Source: Chromera velia (lineage: Eukaryota > Sar > Chromeraceae). Taken from it: DNA of 40,252 nucleotides. A model generated the notes under the pieces. That model saw only the letters and a program-made list of their open reading frames with translations, was not told the DNA's origin and ran no database searches. Positions 30,401-40,252 of the stretch are shown here, piece by piece. The stretch spans positions 1 to 40,252 of the forward strand of contig JAHBMJ010000810.1 in NCBI GenBank assembly GCA_018398765.1. The letters run 5' to 3'. A program made the position numbers and the translations under genes. The number at the start of each line of letters is the position of its first letter. The first letter of the stretch is position 1.

Positions 30401-33400
30401 AAATCCCCCCCACACCACAGCCGGAGATCCGAGAGGAGTGCAAGCACATGCTGAAATCCGGACATTTGGGCCCGGATCATCAAACCAACTGCCTCGTCGT
30501 CTAGGGCCTTCCTCCTTTCAGGGCTCATTCGAAACTTCTCCCCCCCTGTCCCGACTTTCTGTTGGTGCTGCTGCTCTTCCATCTCCTGCAGCTTTTGTCG
30601 AATTGCACGCCATGCGTGAGAGTCGTACACGACAAGAGAGAGCTGACCGTCGACTCTCACGGCACTCCCACCCCCCTGGTGCAGTGAGGAGTCAGAGCAA
30701 ACACGAGCATCCCACTGGGGTGGTTCCCAGAGTCTCTTCACAAATCCACACTCATTCATACCCTCAGGCCTAGGCGTCTTCCACTCCCGCCAAGAACGCA
30801 CCTGTTCCTCGAGGGTACGCAACTCTTCCCTCAAATTGCCGAAAGTTTCAGTGAGAGTCTCGGGAGTGAGACGGAAGAACCATGCCGTCTCTGCAGCAGG
30901 AACCGTCTGTAGATGTCTCTTGATGTCTAACACCGACTTCTCTAAGACGGAGAGACTCGAGAACTCCCCGAGAGCGGCGGATCTCTCGGATACCTTTGCT
31001 GCTGCTGACGCTGCAGCTTCTTCTTGCCCTCTTCCGAATCGCCCCTTACCCCTCCCCGCCACCTTCGATGCCGTCTCCGCTCTCTCTGCGGACACGAAAG
31101 AGGGCCCGTCCTCTTCAGAGTCGAAGAACAGAATCTTGTACACCTGTGTGCACACTCGGAGAGCACCACGATATTCAAGAAGAGCAGAAAAGCAGGGGGG
31201 ACAAGGCAGAGGAAGAGGGAAACCTCAAAAAGCTGGGAGGAAGCGTAGAAGGGACGGGAGGCGATAAGAGCTCCTGTTACGTTCAAAGACAATATGCACA
31301 GAAAAAGAACACCTTCCTCCGGAAGACCTACAGGAAAGATGCAACAGAAGGAGAAGCCAAAAGAAGAAGAACGGAAACGGAAAAGAACCGTGTGTGTGTG
31401 TGTGGATGTGTGTGTGTGAGAGAGAGGGAAGAGAGAGTGAACGCAAGAGAAAGGGAAAGACGAAGAAACAGCCGAGCAGGAGAAAAATGAAGCTAGAGAA
31501 ATGTTGCTCGAGAATGCCTCCAAGAAGAGAAGAGCAAAAATGACCACCTTCCCCGCTTTTCTAGGCCGTGGGTAGGTAGCTGAAAAGAAAGGATGAATCC
31601 GTGAAATCACTTGATTGATTGACTGACTGACCACTCGAATGTACTTCGTCTGGAGTTGCAAGTCCTCAATCTGCTTGTTGACATCGAACTTCGGGTATCC
31701 CTCTCGACCCCCCTTCATCTTGGGGCACAGCAGATAGACGACATACAAGGAACCATCAGCATCTTTCAATTCGGAGTCAGCAAGGTGTTGAAGAAAGCTG
31801 TCCCACTGGAAAACGGATGGGGATGAGGCGTCGCCGAAAGGCAGACGCACAACCTTGCCTCCCTCTTCTCTCAGGCCCGAAAGAAATGCCGTTGCCTCTC
31901 TCTGCAGTATTACATCTTTCTTCAGCCACACAGGCTCACACCACAGGTGCACAACACTCAGGGGAGGTCGCTTTTTCCCTGTGCGTGCGGCCACGAGGGC
32001 AGAGAGGGGAGTGGCAATGTGGTAATCTAGACAGACGTGGAAATAGAGAACTCGCTCTTCATTCGCTTCCGCCTCCTCCTTTTCTCTTTTTCTGTCCTTT
32101 TCTCTTTCTTTCTGTTCCTGCATTCGAATGAACCAATTCGCACTGCCCACCACTCCACGCAAATCATAACTGAAATTTGTGTCCACGGTCACTCGCAGTA
32201 GAGGCAGAACTGCACGCTTGTCTGCACTCACAACGACCTCCCCCTGGGGCAAAACAAAGGAATCCCATTCAGTCCCCTCTTGCCAATCCTGAAACCGGCG
32301 CCCAACCGGCACGGCGCGCCTCCTCGGAGGCTTACGAGGATCTGCCACTTCGGGGAATCTGCAACGCCCCATCGCCACTAGGTTGACCAGGAAAACCGAT
32401 TGTCGGGTCTGATCAGAAAACCCGAAGTGTGCACTGAAGGCCAAAGAGGTGCTTGAGTAGACTCCGTGTCCAAACGCAGCCCCGTGTGCCGTCTGAAGAG
32501 GCTCTCCCGTCTCTGGATCGAGGTCGCCCTGCAGTGTCAGGCAGGCAGACAGATCGTCAAACAGACAAGAGTTTTAAAAAGGAATGAGTCAGAAGGGTAC
32601 CAAGGAGGTACAGAGTAGATGCGGAATGGAATGACCAAAGAATGCGTAAATCGAAAGAAGAAAAAGACAGTAGAAACAAATTCTTCTTCCGTTGAATCCA
32701 CGAGAGAGTCCCTTCATTGGCAACAAACAACTCTCCTCCGAACAGTTATAGTAAGAAGAAAAGTAGACAAGCCATTATTCGAGCCAAAGAGCAAAAAATG
32801 AGTTGAGAGACAAATTGCAAGAAAGCGAATGAGCAGGCAATAAAGAAAACAAACAAGCCAATAAACAAACACAGCGAAACCAAAGGAAACGACTGAAGGA
32901 CTGACCGGGCAAAGGAACCCGTTCCGAATGATTTTGCTCAGCGTGTCTGGGTGGGGGGCTGAATGGAAGCTCAACATCGGCAGGTGGCTGTCCTGAGCCT
33001 TCTCGTCTGCGAGCTCTGCGCAGATCTGGGTGAACACAGCCGCTCGACGCTTGCTGGAGTAGAGGACGGGCTCGATACTCACCTCCCCAGAAAACCTTCA
33101 TTATGTACGTACATTTGTGTATGTACAGATATTAGCACACCTCAATTCATGCATACATGAATATTCCGCGTGCATATGCATCTGCTCTTCTCTAAATGTC
33201 GATTCAGGATCGCGCCCCCCTGCAGACTGAAAGGGGAGTAAGGCTACTGACTCGAAATAGAAAAGGACCGGAAAGAAAAGAAAGGAAGAAGGGGAAAAAC
33301 ACTTGCAGAGTAGGGAAACAACATTCGTATCACCCTCACAAACAGACAGACAGACGATCATTCTGAGTGCCCAAATGCGCCACCGACTCCATCGCGTATG

Positions 33401-33795
33401 CACTGCTTTCTCTCTCTGTGTAGATGTAATCCCTCTTTTTTTTTCGTCTAACCCTGTCTTCTTCCTGCCCTCTTTCACTGAGAAGAGGGAAAAGAACGAG
33501 AGGGGGCGCCTACTGACAATGTCGGCTCCCGAGGCTTCGACAACCCAAATTTGTTGATTTCTTTGCTGATCAGAGTTTTGGCCTGCAGTGGAAAGGGAGG
33601 GGCGTAAGAAAGAAAAAGATCGAGGATGCAGAAAGGAAGACACGGTGAGATATTCACCCGTTCGTGAAATTTCCACAAACGCAGCGCCTTTCAGTCCTTT
33701 CTGCTGGCTGGCTTTTTTGCTCTCTCCAGCTCGTCTTTTTACTTGCATCGATAAAGGAGGGGGCTCCAGCTCTCTCTCGCTCCCTCCCTCCCTCC

Positions 33796-33831
<36 letters not shown>

Positions 33832-33848
33832 ATCTATCTATCTATCTA

Positions 33849-33901
<53 letters not shown>

Positions 33902-33971
33902 TTATCTATCTATCTATCTATCTATCTATCTGTCTGTCTGTNNNNCTCTCCCTCTCCCTCTCCCTCCCTCC

Positions 33972-34006
<35 letters not shown>

Positions 34007-34543
34007 CGTGTGTGTATGTATGTGTTTGTGACATGTGTCACCGGTATTCTGGCCTTCTACTCTCTTGTCTGGTGTGTCCATCTCTCTGCCCAGACTGCAT
34101 CTTCGGCTTCGACTGATGAATGCCGATTGAAGGAAGGCAAGCAAGGAGGCAAGCGAGAGACACAGGCAACTGCAAAACTTTGATTGAAAGACGGTCTCCC
34201 CTAAAAGGCATCCAGAAAGGGGGGTGACTATTCGGGTGGAGCGGCAGGAGGCAGTTACCCACGTGGATATGGTGAGAGACGGGGGGGGAGAGAGACGTGA
34301 GACAAGGAAGGACGCCGAGGGGCGTTGCACCCCCATTATCCCTGTTTGGTGCCCAATGAAAAGAAAACTAGAAGAAGGATGAATGAGCAAGTAAAAGGGC
34401 TCTGCATGTGTGCGTGAATCGCCACCGACCATGTCGGCAATTTGTTGAAGATCCAGTCGCTTAGTGTTTGAGTACCGCTGAGCCGACGGTTCCATCCAGT
34501 GTGCCGCCTCCGCCATCTCCACTTGGAGCTCCTGGACGTTCAT
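27405..34543 (-). CDS. Large multi-exon protein with PARP-type ADP-ribosyltransferase domain
   Basis: Exons on the minus strand: 34543-34430, 33582-33514, 33082-32906 (5' edge tentative), 32528-31632, 31143-30246, 29918-28568 and 28122-27405, about 1407 aa. All junctions keep frame. An extra exon near 33219 with a good acceptor is possible. The ADP-ribosyltransferase fold spans residues ~62-240: VSIEPVLYSSKRRAAVF, LSFHSAPHPDTLSKIIRNGF, HGAAFGHGVYSSTSLAFSAH, SVFLVNLVAMG and WDSFVLPQGEVVVSADKRAV. The H-Y-E triad appears present (H101, Y144, E217), so NAD-dependent modification is plausible. Spacing and the HGAAFG.GVY motif recall PARP6/8-like proteins. Downstream are a charged coiled stretch (QKEREKDRKREKEEAEANEE), an alpha/beta-looking region and ~800 residues that I cannot assign. 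The C-terminus is Ser-rich. Divergent from CCT4. A PARG-like eraser gene lies at 5908-6975. Confidence 0.78.
30003..30071. repeat. (CA)n(CTCA)n(CGCA)n in PARP intron 6
   Basis: CA dinucleotides pass into CTCA and then CGCA tetramers. It lies in the intron between the exons ending at 30246 and starting at 29918. Confidence 0.9.
31391..31430. repeat. (TG)n / (GA)n stretch in PARP intron 5
   Basis: Short TG-rich then GA-rich run in the intron between the exons ending at 31632 and starting at 31143. Confidence 0.85.
33770..34030. repeat. Compound CT / CTAT / CTGT / GT microsatellite in PARP intron 1
   Basis: About 260 bases of CT, then CTAT, CTGT, again CTAT and CTGT, an NNNN gap (33942-33945), CT and finally GT. 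Open frames through it translate to LSLS and YLS repeats and are artefacts. Confidence 0.97.
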
Positions 34544-35547
34544 CTTGAAGCCACAAAGAGGGACTTGAAGTGACACTTAAAGAAGAAAAATGTCGTATCT
34601 CTCACCGCACGTCCTCTCTATCGAGGGTTTCAAATTAAAAGAAAAGGGGGCGAACAACTGTTGCAGAGAAATAAACAGAGTGTTGTCACTCAACCCTGCA
34701 TGGATCGAAGCAACAGCCCAGACCAAAGGAGAAGGCTGCGACCCTTGATCAGTCAAACCGGCAATTGAGAGTCTATTTTTTCACTGTCTCTTTCTTCCCT
34801 CTCGCAGTGGTCTTCGATTCAACTCTTGACGTCAGATCAATGGAGAACTTGTGCTGCACCTGTTGTTTTTCGTGCACCTCACACTGTTCAACCAAATCGA
34901 ATGTAGACAGAAGCAACCTTTTGTCGGAGATGAAGCAAACCATAAAATTCCACTTGGAACCGCATCGTACTGTATTAACATTGCATTTTTTAATAACAGC
35001 TAGACCTCTGCAATCCTGTTGACGTCAGACGTCTTGAGGATCATTGTCAGAGAAGCGTGTAAGACCGCGCGCGGGCCAAAAATCCCGGAAAGTATGCATG
35101 CCTGCATGCTTGTGGGGCACTTTCAAGTTTCAAGGAGACGGCCACGGCCTCGGTTAATTTCAAAAATTAAAAATTTGTCGACAGTCTGCAGGCATTCTGC
35201 AGGCATGACAACCACCGTCTTGAGAATGAGACCACTCAGATCTTCTTGATAGAATCGATCAACTCTATCCTCTGTGGTTCATGCAATAGAACGGAAACCG
35301 ACATTCACACATCGAAAGAGTATTTCACACCAACTGCCACTTCCGACGAATCCTTTTGCGCTTCCGTTACACTCTTCAGCTCCTTGTCAAAGATTGGCAG
35401 ACAGGAACTTGAACGAACTCTGCACCCACTTCTCTGAAATCGATCCTTTGTTTGATCTCCCCTCCAAGCCTTCTCTCCCTCTGCACGTGCGTGATTTCCC
35501 GTTCCTTGCTGCAAGGAAAAAACAGAAAGGACAGAAAAAAGGAAAAC
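34544..35547. promoter_or_regulatory. Divergent spacer between PARP and CCT4 genes
   Basis: About 1 kb between opposing starts, presumed to carry both promoters. One GAGACGG lies at 35135-35141 in a GC-rich patch (GGAGACGGCCACGGCC). Short open frames are unconvincing. Confidence 0.4.
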
Positions 35548-38043
35548 ATGGCGCCTCCGGCCTCTGCCCCCAAAGCGAAGGGAGGGGAGACCCTCAACAG
35601 AAATGAAAAGTCTGCGGACATCCGGCACAGGAATATTGTCGCAGCCATCGGTGAGTCCACACCCTCAACCTTCCTGCTTGTGCACTAAGACCTTCTGATT
35701 CGCGCAGAGAGAAAAAGAGTCAGTGGCTCAGCGAGAACGAGCAAGGCAGCTAGGTAGAACAGCTCGTACGTGTTTTCGTTTCCTGGGCAGACAGTGGTGG
35801 CCAGGGTCTTTTTCTGCTCCATGCGCCACCTGCCAAGTGACCAATTTCTTTTCCTCTCTATGCCCCTCCCCCTTCCCCGCTTTTGCCTCTCTGTGCAGGA
35901 GTTGCGGACTCAGTGCGCACTTCTCTGGGGCCCAAGGGGATGGACAAAATGGTTAGTTGGTTGGTGTGGGTGTGTAAGTGCAGTGTAATTGTGAATCTGC
36001 CTGTGGTTCCTCTGGTGTCCAGAAAAGGGGAGGGGGCCTGGGAAGAGCAGGCGATCAGGGACTTGTCCGAAAATAACGAGAGCAGTCCTGGCCTTCTTCT
36101 CGCACGCTCTTCTTCGTTTTGGTGCTTCTCTTCACAGCATACACATAGGGTGCCCATCTTACAGACACACCGAAATAAACACCTGATGAACTTCCACGTC
36201 CCTCCTTCTCTTTTTTCCCTGTATGCAGATCCAGGATGGCAAGGGAGGAACGATTATCACGAACGATGGGGCAACAATTTTGAAGCAGATGTCTGTCGTG
36301 CACCCGACAGCAAAGATGGTCAGTCAGACAGGCGAGTGCCCCCTTCTTTTCATCTTTTTTCTGCAAGCTAAAAAAAAATGCAATTCTTCCGCACGCTTTC
36401 TCCTTCCGTCCGCCCTTTATTTTTCTTTCGCAGCTTGTGGAGCTGTCAAAGGCCCAGGACATAGAGGCTGGAGACGGCACTACCTCTGTGGTGGTGCTTG
36501 CGGGTTCCCTTCTGAACGTCTGCCAGACGCTCCTCGACAAGGGCATCCACCCCCAAGTCATATCGGAGGCTTTCCTGGCCTCTGCCGCGAAGGTCAGTCG
36601 TTCACAGTCGGCGTGCCAGACGTGCAAAAAAAGATCTTTTAATTCTTCCTGCAGGAAGAATTAAAAGATCTTTTGAAGCAAAATTTTTGCCCTGCTCTTA
36701 CTTGTTTCATTGCTCGCTTTTTCAGTAAAGTCTTCCTTTGTTTCGGTGCTTCCTTCTTCGGTCTCTCTGAAACGGAACTGGAGAATTCTGTATGTATGAA
36801 TGCATGAACAGTCCGTATGTATGAATGCATTGACAGTCAAAAACGCAATTTCTTCCCCCTTTTCTATCCATGCACGGTGCAGGCAAAGGAAATTCTGAAA
36901 GGAATGGCGAAAAAGGTGGACCTGGCAGACCGAGACTCCCTGATTGACAACGCAGCAACGTCCCTCTCCTCCAAGGTCGTCGCTCAGTCTTCCGACATGC
37001 TGGCTCCTCTGGCAGTTGATGCAGTCATGAAGGTCAGCTTGTCGTTCAGATTTCGGCGTCTGTCTGCATGTGTCTGTACCGTTGTCTTTTTGCTTTTCCG
37101 TGTCTGTTGTTCCCTTCGTACTGCTCTTCCTGCAAAACTTCTCTGCGTGGCGTGAAATGACGCGAGGCCCCACCCTGACCTTCTCTGTGGGCTTCTGAAT
37201 TCACCCACTCTCTTCTCTCCTCTCCTCTCCTCTCCTCTCCTCTCCTTTGTCCTTTGGTCTCAGGTATACGATCCTGCCAGACCCGGGGAGGTTGACTTGA
37301 ACGATATCAGAGTCGTCAAGTAAGTCCCTCGACTTGGGAGGGGGGGGGGGGATGGTCATTCTAGGGGGGTGACGCCGTGTGTGTATGTGTGTGTGTGTGG
37401 GTGGGGGGGGGGGGCACGCTGGTTGATCCTTCCCGCCCACCGTTTTTTCAGTAAGAATGCGCGGTTCTTTCTGAGATCTCCCTTCTTCGCGTCTGTCCTC
37501 CCTTTCATTTCGTGCATGTCTGTCAATCTTGGCCGGCCCTCTTCTCCCTCCACTGCGCTGTTCTCTTTCCCCCCCCTGTCTGCCCCCTCGCTTCGCTTGC
37601 TCTTCAGAAAGGGAGGCGCAACTGTGGAAGACACGGAGCTCGTGGACGGCCTCGTGTTCGTCAACCAGCGGGTCGCCAAGGGAGCCAGCGGGCCCACCAG
37701 GGTCGAGAACGCAAAGGTCGGAATTAAGAGGGGCGGGAGTTGAGTTGTCTCTGTGCAGTGACTGAGAGAAGAGGGTGCAAAGTTTCGTGGGTTATCATCG
37801 ATTCCTGTTCATGTTCTCTTCTGTTTCTTTGTACGTCATATGTGTCCTTTCCTTTCTGCGACGATGCGCACCTGTGGATCAGTTTCTCTCCACCCACCCT
37901 CCCTGTTCCCTCTTACTTCATCCGTCGAGCGCTCTCCCGCTCCATATTTGCGTCAACCATGATGCGTGTATGTGTGAGTGTGTATGTGTGTGTGGGTGTG
38001 TATGTGTGTGAGTGTGTGTATGTGTTCGTGTGTGTGTGCGCGC

Positions 38044-38078
<35 letters not shown>

Positions 38079-39971
38079 CAGGTTGGGTTGATCCAGTTTT
38101 GTCTCTCTCCCCCGAAGACGAATCTGGAGAACAACATCGAGATCAGAGATTACCAGGCGATGGACAGACTCCTCAGAGAGGAGAGACAGCTGATGATTAA
38201 AATGGTCAAACAGATCCAAAAGACAGGCTGCAACGTGCTCCTGGTGCAGAAGTCCATTCTCAGAGACGCCCTCTCCGATCTTGCCCTCGACCTTCTTGCG
38301 AAGGCAAAGATCATGGTCATCAAGGACATCGAGAGAGACGACATCGAGTTCATCTCCAGGGTCAGTCAGTCAGGAGAAGGAGAAACGTAGTAAACTCAGC
38401 TTGTGTGTACACGCAAACAAGAGCCGTTCTTCTGTACAATTTTGGTTGCCGCACTTCTGTCTGTGAAAGGTTTTTGCCTCCTGACTCTCTCTCTGCACAT
38501 CGACCCACCTGTCTTCCCTGCATCTGCTCAGAAGTGAAGCTTTCAAAACCTTTGGGGAGAAGGTACATGCGTGTTGTAGAGAGACCCCTTCTGCTTGAAA
38601 TGCGTGATTTATTGATTGTTATCTTCCTGCAGGCCCTTTTGTGTGAGCCCGTCTCCTCGTTGGAGCTCTTCTCTGCCGAGAAGTTGGGATCCTGTGGTGT
38701 CGTTAGGGAAGAGGAGGCAGGAGGGGGGGGGCGCATTGTCAGGGTTGAGGGCGTGAAGGGGAAACGCGCAGTGACTGTTCTCTGCAGAGCGTCGAACAAT
38801 CTGGTCAGTCAGCCTGTCTCTCTGGCTTTTCTGTGCCTGTCTGTGAGCAACTTCCTCGTATGGACTACAGATTTTTTTTTCACCTTCCTTTTTTCATTGT
38901 CTACTGCAACTTTTTGTTTCTTCCTCATTCTCGGTCTTGATTCGCTGCCTCGACACTGTGCATCATTCAGACACTGTGCAATGAATGCAGCGCAGACAGT
39001 CCTTCTCTCTCTCTGTATTTTCCCTTCTCCCTCCGTGTTGGTGACTCTTCTCGCCCCCCCCCGCAAGCAGATTCTGGACGAGACAGAGAGAAGTCTCCAC
39101 GATGCGCTCTGCGTTGTCCGCTCTCTGGTGAAACTACAATACGTCATCCAAGGGGCGGGCGTACCTGAGATGGAACTCTCCTGCCAACTCTCGAAGTGGT
39201 CAGTCAGACAGGAGAGGAGAGGAGGGCGTTGTTCGAGTTAGGAAGAAAGGATGATTGATAGCTTGTTTGTTCATCCGTCCACTGCTGTACTTCTCCCTGC
39301 TTTCTTGACATTTGGTATTCTTTGAATTTCTGCATCTACCTCTTTGATTGTGTGGGACTCTGCTGCCCTTTCCGTCTGATGAGTCTCCCTTTCCGTTTTC
39401 CTTTCTGCTTCCCCCTTTGGGTCTGAGCAGGGGCCGATCTCTTCCCGGCGTGGAATCCATCTGCGCCCGTGCGTTCGCTGAGGCTCTGGAGGTCGTCCCT
39501 TACACCCTGGCAGAGAACGCGGGGCTGGACCCTCTCCAGATCGTCACAGAATTGAGGGCTCGGCATGAGGGCGGACACATGTACGATGGCATCAACGTCA
39601 AGAAGGGGAAGATTTCGGACATGTCGAAGGAGAATGTTGTGCAGGTGGGTGAGTGCCTTGAAGTAGTGCAGGTTGACGGTTTCTTTGCAGGTGACGGTGT
39701 GGATTTGGATTCTCCAAATGGAATGGGGTTGGTGAGATAATTGAAGTCTTTTTGCGCTGCAAAGGAGGGGCAAAGGAAAGGATGCGGCAACACTGGACAG
39801 TTCCACTATGGCCCTTTGTGTCTGTCTTCGTGTCTTCAATCAACCATGAAGTTTCGGCGCCGTGACCGCCTTCCCTTCGTGCCTGTTTGCATGCAGCCGC
39901 TGCTGGTGACCCAGTCGGCCATCCAGCTGGCAACAGAGACGGTGATGATGATCATGAAGATTGACGACATC
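35548..39971 (+). CDS. CCT4: T-complex chaperonin subunit delta (CCT4/TCP-1 delta), 3' end missing
   Basis: Twelve exons, 529 codons: 35548-35650, 35899-35951, 36229-36318, 36434-36592, 36883-37032, 37264-37319, 37608-37716, 38082-38360, 38633-38803, 39071-39198, 39431-39644 and 39897-39971. Every junction is in frame. Group II chaperonin motifs are in order: [25 protein letters not shown] (nucleotide-binding), [17 protein letters not shown] (catalytic GDGTT), [80 protein letters not shown] and [19 protein letters not shown]. The [13 protein letters not shown] and KDIER.DIEF wording is that of CCT delta among the eight subunits. It is a ring subunit of the cytosolic chaperonin that folds actin and tubulin using ATP. 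One apparent substitution region, [14 protein letters not shown], replaces the usual GGGAPE-type segment and lacks one Gly. The last exon (a few codons) lies beyond the window, after the donor at 39972. Confidence 0.97.
36629..36674. repeat. Perfect 46-bp palindrome in CCT4 intron 4
   Basis: A spacer-free inverted repeat centred on CTGCAG (36649-36654). The right half is GCAGGAAGAATTAAAAGATC then TTTT, and the left half is its exact complement. It would form a 23-bp stem in the RNA. The left half ends in CTTCCTGCAG, which resembles the true acceptors of this gene. Confidence 0.95.
36790..36840. repeat. Short tandem duplication in CCT4 intron 4
   Basis: GTATGTATGAATGCATGAACAG is followed at once by GTATGTATGAATGCATTGACAG, two near-identical units of about 24 bases each. 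Confidence 0.85.
37204..37252. repeat. (CTCCT)n in CCT4 intron 6
   Basis: About six CTCCT units immediately upstream of the acceptor at 37261-37263, so the repeat serves as the polypyrimidine tract. Confidence 0.9.
37960..38078. repeat. (TG)n in CCT4 intron 7
   Basis: Roughly 120 bases of TG-rich sequence ending in GAGCAG, the acceptor of the exon starting at 38082. Confidence 0.95.
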
Positions 39972-40137
39972 GTAAGTGGGCAGGGCACATCTATCTCTCT
40001 GTCTTTCTCCCTCCCTCCCACGCTCTCTCTTTCCAGCTGTTCCCTGGCCTCCATGTTATTCCTTTCTGATGGCCTTCCTTTGGCGTTGCTGGATCCAGGA
40101 CTTGACCCTACATCTTGAATCTTGTTCTGTGCTACTC

Positions 40138-40164
40138 TGCCTCTCTCTCTCTCCCTCTCTCTCC

Positions 40165-40252
<88 letters not shown>
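40138..40252. repeat. CT, GT and G-run at window edge
   Basis: CT repeat, then GT repeat, then a run of more than 30 G to the last base. A G homopolymer at a contig end is often a sequencing artefact. The last CCT4 exon should lie beyond it. Confidence 0.95.

Noticed and set aside
33588-34116. Two ~150-codon plus-strand frames rich in LS/YLS
   Set aside because: Pure translation of the CT/CTAT/CTGT repeat, also crossing an NNNN gap, and lying in a PARP intron.
39741-40118. Read-through C-terminus for CCT4 past 39971
   Set aside because: It would add about 50 residues of Ser/Leu repeat after KIDDI. A GTAAGT donor lies exactly where CCT proteins have only a few residues left.
40217-40252. G homopolymer as a telomere or structural element
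   Set aside because: Pure G without a repeat unit at the very end of a contig is most simply a sequencing or assembly artefact.

Overview
This 40,252-base window is nuclear DNA of an intron-rich protist. Its genes carry many spliceosomal introns with GT..AG ends, coding sequence is GC-richer than the AT-rich intergenic DNA, and simple repeats and decayed transposable elements are common. My best guess is a photosynthetic alveolate of the chromerid type (Chromera-like). That rests on overall character, not on a marker gene. The window starts inside a CT microsatellite and ends inside a G homopolymer, so it may be a whole assembly contig. Two runs of NNNN, at 7914-7917 and 33942-33945, mark small gaps in simple repeats.

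Layout. 1-1382: a CT repeat, then a decayed gag-like open frame on the minus strand with a zinc knuckle broken at a homopolymer. 1383-5380: AT-rich DNA holding a three-level nest of mobile elements: a foldback element with TA ends, an LTR-like element inside its right arm, and a hAT-like MITE inside the first long repeat. 5908-6975 (-): a microbial-type PARG / macro-like protein. 7644-8899 (+): a class-IV PLP aminotransferase with one intron. 8900-12250: no convincing gene, with a large CA/GA microsatellite block. 12251-14199 (-): a helical-repeat protein with a mitochondrial-looking leader. 14746-17932 (+): a secreted protein joining an N-terminal barrel-like domain to a formylglycine-generating-enzyme-type domain. 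19059-20431: a 5'-truncated LINE tail. 22006-23109 (-): a TLDc protein. 23894-25645 (+): a multi-pass membrane protein. 26546-27118 (-): an unassigned small protein. 27405-34543 (-): a large multi-exon protein with a PARP-type ADP-ribosyltransferase domain. 35548-39971 (+): the chaperonin subunit CCT delta, with its last few codons outside the window.

The genes do not form a pathway, apart from the presence of both an ADP-ribose writer (PARP) and a possible eraser (PARG-like). Several gene pairs are divergent (PARG-like/aminotransferase, helical-repeat/FGE-like, TLDc/membrane protein, PARP/CCT4) and their spacers carry GAGACG motifs. The most unusual signals are the nested transposons with a built-in empty site, a strong transition bias between the two long repeats, and a recurrent intron start GTCAG(TCAG)n seen in at least four genes.
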